DNA of 53,952 bases from the NCBI GenBank assembly GCA_900770665.1, contig CAAGKZ010000018.1:1-53952 (forward strand), written 5' to 3'. This stretch comes from Bacteroidaceae bacterium. Its GTDB lineage: Bacteria; Bacteroidota; Bacteroidia; Bacteroidales; Bacteroidaceae. Positions 7,146 through 15,731 of this stretch are shown in pieces; the stretch's first letter is position 1, and every line of letters starts with the position of its first letter. The position numbers were made by a program, and so were the translations under genes. The notes under the pieces were generated by a model, which was not told where the DNA came from, made no database searches, and saw nothing but the letters and a program-made list of their open reading frames with translations.

Positions 7146-8780
7146 ATGGTTTCGGTCGACGGATTGGCTGTTGAGTTTGGTGGAACAACGCTGTTCAGTG
7201 ATGTTTCGTTTGTGATTAATGAGAAGGACCGTATTGCCCTTATGGGTAAGAACGGTGCAGGCAAGAGTACCCTGCTCAAGATACTTGCCGGTGTACGCAC
7301 CGCTTCGCGCGGAAGCGTCTCTGCTCCAAAGGATACCGTCATAGCCTACTTGCCACAGCACCTGATGACCGAGGATGGACGCACTGTCTTTGAAGAGGCA
7401 TCGCAGGCCTTCGCCCACCTGTATGAGATGGAGGCCGAGCTCGACCGCATGAACAATGAACTTGCCACCCGTACCGACTATGAGAGCGACGAGTATATGG
7501 CACTCATTGAGGAGGTTGCCACAAAGAGCGAGAAGTTCTATGCCATTGACATGACCCACTTTGAGGAGGATGTCGAAAAGACTCTCCTTGGTTTGGGCTT
7601 CGAGCGCAAGGATTTCGGTCGCCAGACAAGCGAGTTCAGCGGAGGCTGGCGCATGCGTATTGAGCTTGCGAAGATGCTTTTACGCAACCCCGATGTGTTG
7701 CTGCTTGACGAGCCTACCAACCACCTCGATATTGAGTCAATCGGTTGGCTCGAGGAGTTTCTCGTAAACAACGGCAAGGCTGTGGTGGTCATCAGCCACG
7801 ACCGTAAGTTTGTAGATAACATCACCACCCGCACCATCGAGGTGACAATGGGACGTATATATGACTACAAGGTGAACTACTCGCAGTACCTTGTGTTGCG
7901 TGCCGAACGCCGTCAACAACAGATGAAACAGTACGAGGAGCAGCAGAAGATGATTCAGGAGACTAAAGATTTCATCGAGCGCTTCAAGGGTACATATTCA
8001 AAGACGCTGCAGGTGCAGAGTCGCGTGAAGATGCTCGAGAAACTGGAGATTATTGAGGTCGATGAGGAGGATACATCGGCATTGCGACTGAAGTTCCCGC
8101 CATCGCCACGTGCGGGACAGTATCCCGTGATTATGGACGGAGTGGGCAAGGCATTCGGTGACAAGCGCATCTTCTCGGGCGCTACGCTCACCATTGAGCG
8201 CGGAAACAAGGTGGCTTTTGTGGGCCGCAACGGCGAGGGTAAGTCAACGCTTGTAAAGTGTATCATGAAAGAACTTGAGCATGAGGGTTCTTTGCAACTC
8301 GGACATAATGTGCAGATTGGTTATTTTGCGCAGAATCAGGCATCGCTGCTCGACGAGGAACTCACTGTGTTCCAGACTATCGATGATGTTGCAAAGGGTG
8401 AAATCCGTAACAAGATACGTGACCTGCTGGGTGCATTCATGTTCGGTGGTGAGGCAAGTACCAAGAAAGTAAAGGTGCTCTCCGGTGGCGAGCGCACACG
8501 CTTGGCGTTGCTCAAACTGTTGCTTGAGCCTGTGAACCTGTTGATTCTCGACGAGCCCACCAACCACCTCGACCTCAAGACAAAGGATATTCTTAAACAG
8601 GCGCTGCAGGATTACGATGGCACGCTCATCTGCGTGAGCCACGACCGTGACTTCCTCGACGGGCTTGTGACAAAGGTCTATGAGTTCGGCCATGGCAAGG
8701 TACGTGAGCATCTGTGCGGAATATACGAATTCCTCGCAGCAAAGAAGATGGAGGAACTCAGTGAACTGGAACGTAAATAA
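7146..8780 (+). CDS. ABC-F family ribosome-associated ATPase
   Basis: A 544-residue protein of two ABC cassettes without membrane segments. The first has Walker A GKNGAGKST (about 34-42), SGGWRMR and LLLDEPTNHLD. The second has GRNGEGKST, LSGGERTRLALLKLL and LILDEPTNHLD. A charged linker (EEQQKMIQETKDFIERFKGTYSKT) separates them, as in EttA/Uup/YbiT-type factors that act at the ribosomal E site. Nothing marks it specifically as a resistance (ARE) protein. The start is ATG 7146; the frame is open to 7056, but that stretch holds the promoter. Confidence 0.9.
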   Translation: MVSVDGLAVEFGGTTLFSDVSFVINEKDRIALMGKNGAGKSTLLKILAGVRTASRGSVSAPKDTVIAYLPQHLMTEDGRTVFEEASQAFAHLYEMEAELDRMNNELATRTDYESDEYMALIEEVATKSEKFYAIDMTHFEEDVEKTLLGLGFERKDFGRQTSEFSGGWRMRIELAKMLLRNPDVLLLDEPTNHLDIESIGWLEEFLVNNGKAVVVISHDRKFVDNITTRTIEVTMGRIYDYKVNYSQYLVLRAERRQQQMKQYEEQQKMIQETKDFIERFKGTYSKTLQVQSRVKMLEKLEIIEVDEEDTSALRLKFPPSPRAGQYPVIMDGVGKAFGDKRIFSGATLTIERGNKVAFVGRNGEGKSTLVKCIMKELEHEGSLQLGHNVQIGYFAQNQASLLDEELTVFQTIDDVAKGEIRNKIRDLLGAFMFGGEASTKKVKVLSGGERTRLALLKLLLEPVNLLILDEPTNHLDLKTKDILKQALQDYDGTLICVSHDRDFLDGLVTKVYEFGHGKVREHLCGIYEFLAAKKMEELSELERK

Positions 8781-8820
8781 AACGAATATTGCTTGCCTTT
8801 CGGCAAGCAATATTCGTTTT
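8779..8820 (+). terminator. Strong hairpin terminator after the ABC-F gene
   Basis: A perfect 19-bp stem runs 8779-8797 and 8802-8820 with loop tttc. The arm ends aaaa/tttt and is followed by attttac. It overlaps the stop codon region. Confidence 0.85.
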
Positions 8821-8870
8821 ATTTTACTTATCTCTAAAGCGGTGCGGAGTTTTTATAATGTTTTGGGAAA

Positions 8871-8998
8871 TTAGCTGCTCCCCTCCGGTCTTCGACCACC
8901 TCCCCTCGCAAGCGAGTGGCGGAGCTGTTTGGAATGGTTTTTGCTTAGCTGCTCCACTCCCGTGGAGGGGAGCTGTCTGTTTACAGACTGAGGGGAGG
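8871..8998. repeat. GC-rich palindromic intergenic repeat (family member 1)
   Basis: A noncoding stretch between convergent transcription units. Its core CCCCTCCGGTCT-TC-GACCACCTCCCCT (8880-8906) is followed by cgcaagcg and then by ctccactcccgtggagggg. ttagctgctcc occurs twice (8871 and 8944). The same core with a 3-nt centre occurs inverted at 12355-12384. It sits just downstream of the last polysaccharide gene and may also stop its transcript. Confidence 0.7.
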
Positions 8999-9002
8999 AA
9001 AC

Positions 9003-10088
9003 TCAATACAGTGCCTCGTACTGCTTGGCAATCTTTGCCCAAGTGTATTCCTCGCAAGCAACCTCTTTCAGTTCTTTGCCATTGTCGACCTCCTGTGCAA
9101 TCAACTGTTGCAAACCATCGGCATCAGTAAAATAGTGCGCCTTGTTCTTGGTCGTTTCACGGTTGTATACAACATCGTATGAAAGGATTGGGCGCCCGAA
9201 GAACATTGCCTCAACAAGCGATGGGTTTGTGCCGCCGGCGCTATGTCCGTGAATATAATATTTTGTATTCTTGCGCAGGGTGTACAGAATATTAAGGTCA
9301 TATATACTGTTGAACAGAATGATGTTGCTGTATTTGTCCTTATATTCTTCTTTGAGTTTGCGACTGTATCCGTTGCGGTCCCAATTGCCAATGAACACCA
9401 ATTTCTCCTTGCTGTTTTTGAATGCTTCAAGGGTTATGTGGCAATTGTTCTCCGGCTCAATGCGGCAGACGCTTATGGAGTAGTCTCCGGCCACGAGGTC
9501 ATACTGTTTCAGAATCTCCTCTTCACGCTCTTTTGTAATGTCAATCAGCGCATGGTCGCCACCATATGCAATTAGTGTGGTCTCCTTGCCATACTCCTCT
9601 TTCACGTAATCCTGTATACCCTTGTTGTCGGTGATTATGACATCGGCAAAGCGCACTGCTGTCTTTTCCGATAACTTGAGGAACTTTTTTACCCAGTTTT
9701 TCCATTTTGCTCTGCGATACTCAAGGCCGTCGATATTTACAATGACCTTCTTGCGGCAGAAGAGTTTTAATATTGGAAGGAATATGCAACCCGATACACC
9801 AAGAATAAGTATTGCGTCATAACCGCATATTGCGCGCATCATAGAAACAATGTCATAGGGGATGCTCTGCACTCCGTTTGCCTTCAGGCAGACATATTTC
9901 AACCTGGCACCTTTGTACTCCTTTATTTTGCCCGGCATATCCTTGCTGCTGCAAAATACAGTGTAGCTGATGCCATCGGAGCAGTTCCCTCCAATGATAT
10001 TTTCAACCAATGTCTCGAAGCCACCGTATTTTGCCGGTACTCCTTGCGTTCCTATTATAGCGACTTTTTTCACTTTGTTGGTGTGCAT
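9003..10088 (-). CDS. GT4-like glycosyltransferase with DUF1972-type N-terminus
   Basis: A 361-residue GT-B enzyme. The N-terminus VAIIGTQGVPAKYGGFETLVEN is the DUF1972 signature of rhamnosyl- and related transferases. The C-terminal donor half has HGHSAGGTNPSLVEAMFFGRPILSYDV, the acidic EX7E-like region. It is the last gene of the polysaccharide operon and starts 8 nt after the stop of the preceding gene. Donor and acceptor sugars cannot be told. Confidence 0.85.
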   Translation of the reverse strand: MHTNKVKKVAIIGTQGVPAKYGGFETLVENIIGGNCSDGISYTVFCSSKDMPGKIKEYKGARLKYVCLKANGVQSIPYDIVSMMRAICGYDAILILGVSGCIFLPILKLFCRKKVIVNIDGLEYRRAKWKNWVKKFLKLSEKTAVRFADVIITDNKGIQDYVKEEYGKETTLIAYGGDHALIDITKEREEEILKQYDLVAGDYSISVCRIEPENNCHITLEAFKNSKEKLVFIGNWDRNGYSRKLKEEYKDKYSNIILFNSIYDLNILYTLRKNTKYYIHGHSAGGTNPSLVEAMFFGRPILSYDVVYNRETTKNKAHYFTDADGLQQLIAQEVDNGKELKEVACEEYTWAKIAKQYEALY

Positions 10089-10096
10089 TCTGTTGT

Positions 10097-11176
10097 CTAT
10101 AAAACAACTGCAATGTTGTCAACCATGCGCACGGCATCAAACAACCTTGATTTTGCCAGCGCATTTCTTGACAAATTTACAAAAAAATCTTTATTTCGTA
10201 AAATGTTTTCTACACATTGTTCAATTTTCTCACAATCCTGTGAGTCTATCCTGTAGCCGTTTTCGCCATCGGTCACCATTTCGGCAATTCCTCCAACGGT
10301 GGGCACAATCACAGGCAGTCCGGCTGTCATTGCTTCCAATGCCGTCAGTCCGAACGTCTCAACGAACTGTTTCTTGTTGGATAGGTTCAAAACTAGCGAT
10401 GCGCGGTTGTAGAACGGTGTCACGTCATCCTGTCGCGGGTGTATTGTAAGGTTTTCTGTGGGGGCAATCCTGTTATCATTCAGGTACTTGTCAATATTTT
10501 CCTGTGAGTCATTAATAACAAGTTCAAATTTGTATTTGTTCATTCTGCTTGCAAGTGCAATGAACTCCCGGGTACCCTTGTACTCTTTCAGTGAGCCGAG
10601 CATCAGTACACGCCGGTTCTCAAATGCCCTCTCGCTGTCGGGTGCAAGCCTTGCTGTAAAACTCTTTTGCAGTGCGTTGGGTACAATGTGTACTCTCTTC
10701 TTGCGTCGCAGGAACGAGCGCTGGTACTGCGACACGCAAATTATCTCGCTGGCAATAAGTTGCATGAACTTTGCCAGTATGCGATAAGCTGTGCTCTTTG
10801 CTTTTGCATTTTCGTGGTAGTGATATACAACCTTCTTGCATGCCATGCGCCCGCCTATGGCCGCGCCAATGGGTAGGATAGTGTTTATATATATCACTGT
10901 GTCTTTTTTGAACATATAACCCAACGCAATGAAGAACACCTGTAGTTGTACCCACGTATATCGCATGCATCTTACGAGTTTGTTTCGCGCAAAGCGGTAG
11001 TTATATTGCCTCATGCGCAAATTTTCCTTGCCCTCAAGTTCGTCGAGCACTCCGCCGCGCGAAGTTACAAGGTCTACGTTGTAGCCTTTCTTTAGCAGAC
11101 CCTCTATAACGGTTCTCAGAACCTGCGGACTGCCGCTGTAGTCATTGAAAAGATGAAAACAGACTATATTTTTCAT
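10097..11176 (-). CDS. Glycosyltransferase family 4
   Basis: A 359-residue GT-B glycosyltransferase. The N-terminal half is a Rossmann-like domain (VVYHYHENAKAKS, ICVSQYQRSFL). The C-terminal half has VLMLGSLKEYKGTREFIAL and ETFGLTALEAMTAGLPVIVP, the EX7E donor motif. The start is ATG 11176 (MKNIVCFHLFNDYSGSP). The in-frame extension upstream consists of the repeat-rich 46-nt gap and the tail of the kinase gene, so it was rejected. Expected to work at the cytoplasmic face of the inner membrane. Confidence 0.85.
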   Translation of the reverse strand: MKNIVCFHLFNDYSGSPQVLRTVIEGLLKKGYNVDLVTSRGGVLDELEGKENLRMRQYNYRFARNKLVRCMRYTWVQLQVFFIALGYMFKKDTVIYINTILPIGAAIGGRMACKKVVYHYHENAKAKSTAYRILAKFMQLIASEIICVSQYQRSFLRRKKRVHIVPNALQKSFTARLAPDSERAFENRRVLMLGSLKEYKGTREFIALASRMNKYKFELVINDSQENIDKYLNDNRIAPTENLTIHPRQDDVTPFYNRASLVLNLSNKKQFVETFGLTALEAMTAGLPVIVPTVGGIAEMVTDGENGYRIDSQDCEKIEQCVENILRNKDFFVNLSRNALAKSRLFDAVRMVDNIAVVL

Positions 11177-11217
11177 TCGGTAGTGTTTTTTATTTTTTAG
11201 ACCCATGTACATGAGTT

Positions 11218-11250
11218 TATTTTTAGACACAAGAACATAAGTACATAAGT
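11218..11250 (-). repeat. Intergenic repeat motif reaching into the APH gene end
   Basis: Read on the minus strand the stretch runs acttatgt-acttatgt-tcttgtgt-ctaaaaata. The 19 nt at 11218-11236 match 34297-34315 with one difference. The TAA stop and the last codons (LMYLCSCV) of the kinase gene lie inside it. Confidence 0.55.
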
Positions 11251-12335
11251 TTTTCCAGCACCTTGCCCCAAAGTGCAAATGGTGCTGTTGCGTCGCCTGA
11301 GACTTTGCCACCCTCGCGCATAGTGTAACGCGAGATTACATCGAGCAAATACATAGCATACTTTTCGCGGTCAATCCATTTGCCGGCATCGCTCCCAATA
11401 TATGCGATAATCTCATCTGCACCCCAGTGCTTCTCGAACACCGCGGTCTGTGTGAAGAAGTGGTAATGGTCTAACCCTGTAGGGTAACTCATCGCTGTAT
11501 ATTCAAAGTCAAATACAAAAAGTACATTGCCATTTGCAAACATATTCCACGGCGTGAAATCGCCATGACAGGCGCTGTACTCTACCACTCTGCCACGCAG
11601 TCTCTCCTTTACTGCATTTATTGCTTTTACCACTATAGTGTGGTCAATATTCGTTGGCAACCAATCAAGGTGCTCTTCGAGTGCAGAAAGAGTGGTGTGG
11701 TAGTCGCTCTTCTCGAACAGTAATACGGCTTTGGTCTTTTCGTGCAGCTGTGCCAGGAACTCCTCTTGCAATGCACTCCATTCGTGAACAACTTTCGATG
11801 AGGCTTGCTTTTCCGTGCTCTGCACAAAAATGTGCATGCCATTGCTCAGGGTGCCGCAGTGGAGCGCCTTAGGAATTCCTGTGACACCGCTCTTGCAAAG
11901 CCTGTCAAGTGTGTCACTCTCTTTCTCAAACAACTCCTTGATGTCATTGTTCGTGCTCAGTTTGCAGTATCCCAAAATCCTGTTTCCCTGGCTCAACTGC
12001 ATTGTAATCTTTTGGTGAACACATGGCGTTCCCTCGAATATCGCGAACTCAATCTCCTGCACGTCAAGAACCTTGCACAGTAGGCTATGTAGCTCGTTGC
12101 AGAGTCGGCAGTTCATGGTCTCGGCTTTAATTGCCTTGCGCACCGGTGAAAGCAAATGCAGGCAGGGTAGCAGCGCCTTCACCATCTTACCCTTTATCCC
12201 GCTTGGCTGGTACAGGTTCATTGCCGTGCGCATTCCTTGCGCCGGCACAATCCAATACTTGCCGTCGGCATTCCCAAAGCGGTAGAACCTATTACCGCCG
12301 GTAAAATCGAGAAATTTATCAAGGATATTTTTCAT
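11223..12335 (-). CDS. APH/choline-kinase-fold phosphotransferase in polysaccharide locus
   Basis: A 370-residue kinase-like protein. Residues 257-264 are HGDFTPWN (catalytic Asp and metal-binding Asn) and 275-279 FDFEY (metal-binding Asp), the two diagnostic motifs of the APH fold. GYCKLS near 125 may supply the ATP lysine. This is not evidence for antibiotic resistance: the setting implies a sugar, lipid or polyol phosphate substrate. The last residues (LMYLCSCV) are encoded by a repeat that also supplies the stop codon, so the C-terminus may have been altered by repeat insertion. Confidence 0.7.
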   Translation of the reverse strand: MKNILDKFLDFTGGNRFYRFGNADGKYWIVPAQGMRTAMNLYQPSGIKGKMVKALLPCLHLLSPVRKAIKAETMNCRLCNELHSLLCKVLDVQEIEFAIFEGTPCVHQKITMQLSQGNRILGYCKLSTNNDIKELFEKESDTLDRLCKSGVTGIPKALHCGTLSNGMHIFVQSTEKQASSKVVHEWSALQEEFLAQLHEKTKAVLLFEKSDYHTTLSALEEHLDWLPTNIDHTIVVKAINAVKERLRGRVVEYSACHGDFTPWNMFANGNVLFVFDFEYTAMSYPTGLDHYHFFTQTAVFEKHWGADEIIAYIGSDAGKWIDREKYAMYLLDVISRYTMREGGKVSGDATAPFALWGKVLEKLMYLCSCV

Positions 12336-12345
12336 TGTTAAAATT

Positions 12346-12384
12346 CCTCCCCTAAGGGGAGGTGGTCTTTAGACCGGAGGGGTA
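12346..12384. repeat. GC-rich palindromic intergenic repeat (family member 2)
   Basis: cctcccc-taa-ggggagg (stem 12347-12363) is followed by ggtct-tt-agacc and ggagggg. The minus strand of 12355-12384 reads CCCCTCCGGTCT-AAA-GACCACCTCCCCT, the same core as at 8880-8906. It fills most of the 53-nt gap between two operon genes. Confidence 0.7.
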
Positions 12385-12388
12385 TTAT

Positions 12389-13627
12389 TTATTTCTGCTT
12401 TTCCAGTTTCCTCATCAGCAGTTCCTTATACTCCTCTCCGCGGGCGGTCCAAGTGAACTGTGCTCCGGCATTTTTTGCCTTTTCACCGATTGTTTTACGT
12501 TCATCGGCATTAGTCATCCGCTCCATTGCCGCTGCAAGGTTGTTGATAACCTCTTCGCGCCCGGTGCGTGGAATGACAACTGCATACTCATTTGAGAAGT
12601 AGCGTGTGTAGCCTGTTGTGTCAAGGCAGATGAGCGGCTTGCCCATTGCCATTGAGTCAAAGGACACTGTTACAGCGCCCTCTTTCAGCGATGCGTTCAC
12701 CACAACATCGCTTGCGGCAATCAGGCGGTAATATTCATCCATTGGCACATTGCCGGTGAATGTAACCTGTTCCTGTACACCCAGGCTTTCGGCAATGCCT
12801 TTCAGACGTTGCTTGTCAGCACCTTTGCCCACAATGCTAAGGTGCAAGTTCCTGTTTGTTTTTGCCACGCGTGCAAAGCTTTCAATTACAAGGTCGAAAC
12901 CACGCCATGCATCAAGGCGGCCAACCGTGACGAACTCAACAGTGTTGTTGGCCTTGCTGTCTGCATTTGCAATCGTTGGTTGTTTTTCAACGGCAACATC
13001 TGTGAAGAGCACGGCACGTTCGCGGTCTTTGGCCGGTATCAGGTCGCGTGTTATCTCTGTCTTGCACAGCATGAGGTCGGCGTTCTTGCAGCGCTTCTTG
13101 AACCCCGAGTTTAACGGCAAAGCCTTTACAGCCAAGCGGCGTACCCTTTCAATAATGCGGCTCTTGCACTCATAGTGGCGGCTGTATTCTGCCGGGATAG
13201 TCTCCAAACCACCCACGGGCCCCCAAACGAAGAACTGCTTTTGGCCGTATGAACTCACCTTCCACAGCACATTGCCGTATGTCAGGTGGTGGAACACCTT
13301 TATCCCGTTCTCGCGCATAGTGTGTTTCACAATGCGGTTGGTGCATACTTGCCAAATGTTGTAGTATGTTCGCACGCCGCGCAGTCCCTTTTTCCAGAAC
13401 CTCGCCCACTTTGGCAGGTCAAAGTAAAGGAAATGTATGCCGCTGAATTCGGGGTGCACAGCAATCCAGGGCTCTATTGTACCACGGTTACTCTCACGCG
13501 TGAGAACCCACAACTCAAAGTGCTTCGACATCTCCAGCACCCAGTGCCAACCCACGCCAATCTCACTGCCAAGCCCCGGCTCGCAGGCGTATGCCGAGAC
13601 GAAGATTTTTGTCTTTTCAGTTGACAT
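12389..13627 (-). CDS. Glycosyltransferase family 4
   Basis: A 412-residue GT-B enzyme. The N-terminus is KIFVSAYACEPGLGSEIGVGWHW, typical of a GT4 group in capsule and O-antigen clusters. The C-terminal half has FVTVGRLDAWRGFDLVIESFA, IVGKGADKQRLKGIAE and the donor-site region NASLKEGAVTVSFDSMAMGKPLICLD. It overlaps the preceding acyltransferase gene by 11 nt, so the two are coupled. Confidence 0.85.
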   Translation of the reverse strand: MSTEKTKIFVSAYACEPGLGSEIGVGWHWVLEMSKHFELWVLTRESNRGTIEPWIAVHPEFSGIHFLYFDLPKWARFWKKGLRGVRTYYNIWQVCTNRIVKHTMRENGIKVFHHLTYGNVLWKVSSYGQKQFFVWGPVGGLETIPAEYSRHYECKSRIIERVRRLAVKALPLNSGFKKRCKNADLMLCKTEITRDLIPAKDRERAVLFTDVAVEKQPTIANADSKANNTVEFVTVGRLDAWRGFDLVIESFARVAKTNRNLHLSIVGKGADKQRLKGIAESLGVQEQVTFTGNVPMDEYYRLIAASDVVVNASLKEGAVTVSFDSMAMGKPLICLDTTGYTRYFSNEYAVVIPRTGREEVINNLAAAMERMTNADERKTIGEKAKNAGAQFTWTARGEEYKELLMRKLEKQK

Positions 13628-14600
13628 CCTTTTCTGTTTTTTGCGGTAGTTTAATCAAGTCCTTCTGTGCAATGAACCACGGAATCAGTTTCTTGCATAC
13701 AGGGATGCAGAGTGCCGACAGTAGCAGCGTAATTATTGCAATGCTCCATTTGTCGCTCAAGAGTTCAATGCCGGTCTTGGGCAAAAGCACAATCAGTGGG
13801 CGATAAATCATGTGGTGAACACACAGCAACACAATCGAATAACGACCGCAGTATGATATAAAAGGGATATGATTAAAAGCTTTACTTATCAATAATATGC
13901 CTGCAGCAATTATGATCCCGACAATGTATGAATTTGTTCCCTCCATAATGTTGTAATGCAATGATATGCGTGAAGGGATTATAAATGTAAGCGCAATAAG
14001 TCCGCATCCTAAAATAAGACTATAAATTGCCGGAATCTTTATTGTCAGTATATTTATCCTGTTCAAGTAGTATCCTAATGCAAAGAAAGGCAGTGAAGTC
14101 ATTGCTACATCCAGGAAAAGTGGTAGGAAAAATCCAATGTATCCCATATACCATCCAATACCTCCTAGTATAAGAGATGACAAGGCTATTATGTAATCGT
14201 TTTTGGTCGCTCTTTGTATCAAGTAAAAGTATATGTTGCACCAGAATAGCGCAATAATAAACCATATCGGTCCATTGAAATACTGCCTGTTATTGAAGAT
14301 GTCCATTATTCCTCCAGCTGTTGTCACATGCAGTTGCGGTGCGAACCATTTTATAAGATAAAAGGCTATGCACCCAATTAAGTAAAAGAAAATAAATGGA
14401 ATGAGTATTCCGTTTACTTTCTTGGTAAAGAATGTTTGTGCATTGCTATATCCTTTGAAAAAAAGTCCCGAGATGATTATATATAAAGGCAATGTGTCTG
14501 CACCTGTTATCAATGGTGTTACTCCACAATGCCCCAAAACAAGGGCAATCATGCAGATACCTTTCGCAAGGTCAATAAATTCAATTCTCTTTTGTGACAT
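13617..14600 (-). CDS. Acyltransferase-3 family membrane protein
   Basis: A 327-residue integral membrane protein with about ten hydrophobic segments. The start RIEFIDLAKGICMIALVLGHCG carries the acyltransferase-3 signature (D-x-AKG...LVLGHC, with the catalytic-type His). It probably adds acetyl or a similar acyl group to a sugar of the repeat unit. It is the third such gene in the locus. Confidence 0.8.
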   Translation of the reverse strand: MSQKRIEFIDLAKGICMIALVLGHCGVTPLITGADTLPLYIIISGLFFKGYSNAQTFFTKKVNGILIPFIFFYLIGCIAFYLIKWFAPQLHVTTAGGIMDIFNNRQYFNGPIWFIIALFWCNIYFYLIQRATKNDYIIALSSLILGGIGWYMGYIGFFLPLFLDVAMTSLPFFALGYYLNRINILTIKIPAIYSLILGCGLIALTFIIPSRISLHYNIMEGTNSYIVGIIIAAGILLISKAFNHIPFISYCGRYSIVLLCVHHMIYRPLIVLLPKTGIELLSDKWSIAIITLLLSALCIPVCKKLIPWFIAQKDLIKLPQKTEKDVN

Positions 14601-14636
14601 ATTTATTTGTCATATTTTTAAATATGGTTACTGGAT

Positions 14637-15731
14637 TTATGAAAGATTTCTTTTTAAAACATTTATATATCCTCTTCCATATTTTTTGCAAGGCTCAATA
14701 TAATTCCCTTCTCCCCATTCATTCCAAGATTTAAGAAAGATGATGTTTTCGTTTCCGTCTTTGTTTTCTGTCACTTGTAGAACATCCTTCAGATGTTTCT
14801 CAAAGTTTTGTGGAGTTGAATTATAAAAGACATCACCTCTTTTACCACTTCGTGGTGAATGATCCCAGTTGGGGAGAAGGGTTGGAAAGAACCCTTTTTG
14901 AGTTTCTAGCCCATTTTTGTCCACAAAGCAATGATATATCTTATTGTAGTCGTAGTGATATGGCGCTTTACCAATTAAACGTTGAAATTTATAATAGTAT
15001 TTAGTGAAAATATTTGAGTAAATCCATTTGTTATGATATTCGTTCTTTCTTACAATATTTACTCCATCAAATCCTAAATTCTTTATTGCAATAGCTTCTT
15101 GGTTATTGTTTGCTTGTCCTGTGAAATAAAATCCTTTTAGTCCTTCCTTTTCGGCTAGTCTATTCCAATGTTCCATAAACAGTTTTACATTGGGGTATTC
15201 AAGTGGGCGATAAATCATAAACAACAGTTTACCGTCGACTTTTATATATCGTTTGTCTTTAAAAGCATCAAGCAGAGAGTAAAAATGCTTTTCTCTCCAT
15301 TCTGCATTGTCATATTTTTGCTCAACAATCAATTTTTGTTCACATTCAATATCATTGTTCCAAAATTTGGAATACCAAGATTGGTTTGCCCAACAAAGAC
15401 AGAATGGGAAATCAGGTTCTCCAAGTTCAACAACTTCTTGAAAAGGCTTTTCAAGTTCGGTTCTTCCCTTGCCGAACCAATAGTGGTAGTAACAAAAACC
15501 CTCCAAGCCGGCCTCTTGGGCTAGCTGAGCCTGTTTTTGTCTTGTCTCTGCATCAAGCAAGTTATAATAACCAAGCTCACCGGGAACAATAGGCTGGTAA
15601 TGTCCTTTAAAAAGCGGTTGAGCCTTTTTAACGTTTGTCCACTCTGTAAATCCCTCCCCATACCATTTATTGTTTGTCTCTGTTTCGTGGTATTGTGGCA
15701 AGTAAAATGCAATGATTCTTCTATTACTCAT
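14637..15731 (-). CDS. WbsX-like / GH99-like glycan protein
   Basis: A 364-residue protein of the Glyco_tran_WbsX (GH99-like) family. The N-terminal signature is clear: IIAFYLPQYHETETNNKWYGEGFTEW, NVKKAQPLFKGHYQPIVP, ELGYYNLLD. Later come GFCYYHYWFGKGR, CLCWANQSW and FLKSWNEWGEGNYIEP. Members occur in many O-antigen and capsule clusters and are usually called glycosyltransferases, although the fold is that of a glycosidase. Activity is not proven for this group. The gene overlaps the next upstream one by 4 nt. Confidence 0.8.
   Translation of the reverse strand: MSNRRIIAFYLPQYHETETNNKWYGEGFTEWTNVKKAQPLFKGHYQPIVPGELGYYNLLDAETRQKQAQLAQEAGLEGFCYYHYWFGKGRTELEKPFQEVVELGEPDFPFCLCWANQSWYSKFWNNDIECEQKLIVEQKYDNAEWREKHFYSLLDAFKDKRYIKVDGKLLFMIYRPLEYPNVKLFMEHWNRLAEKEGLKGFYFTGQANNNQEAIAIKNLGFDGVNIVRKNEYHNKWIYSNIFTKYYYKFQRLIGKAPYHYDYNKIYHCFVDKNGLETQKGFFPTLLPNWDHSPRSGKRGDVFYNSTPQNFEKHLKDVLQVTENKDGNENIIFLKSWNEWGEGNYIEPCKKYGRGYINVLKRNLS

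Noticed and set aside
11223..12335. Aminoglycoside-resistance gene
   Set aside because: The APH fold motifs are present, but the gene sits in the middle of a glycan operon and has an unrelated N-terminal third; a glycan or lipid kinase role is more likely.
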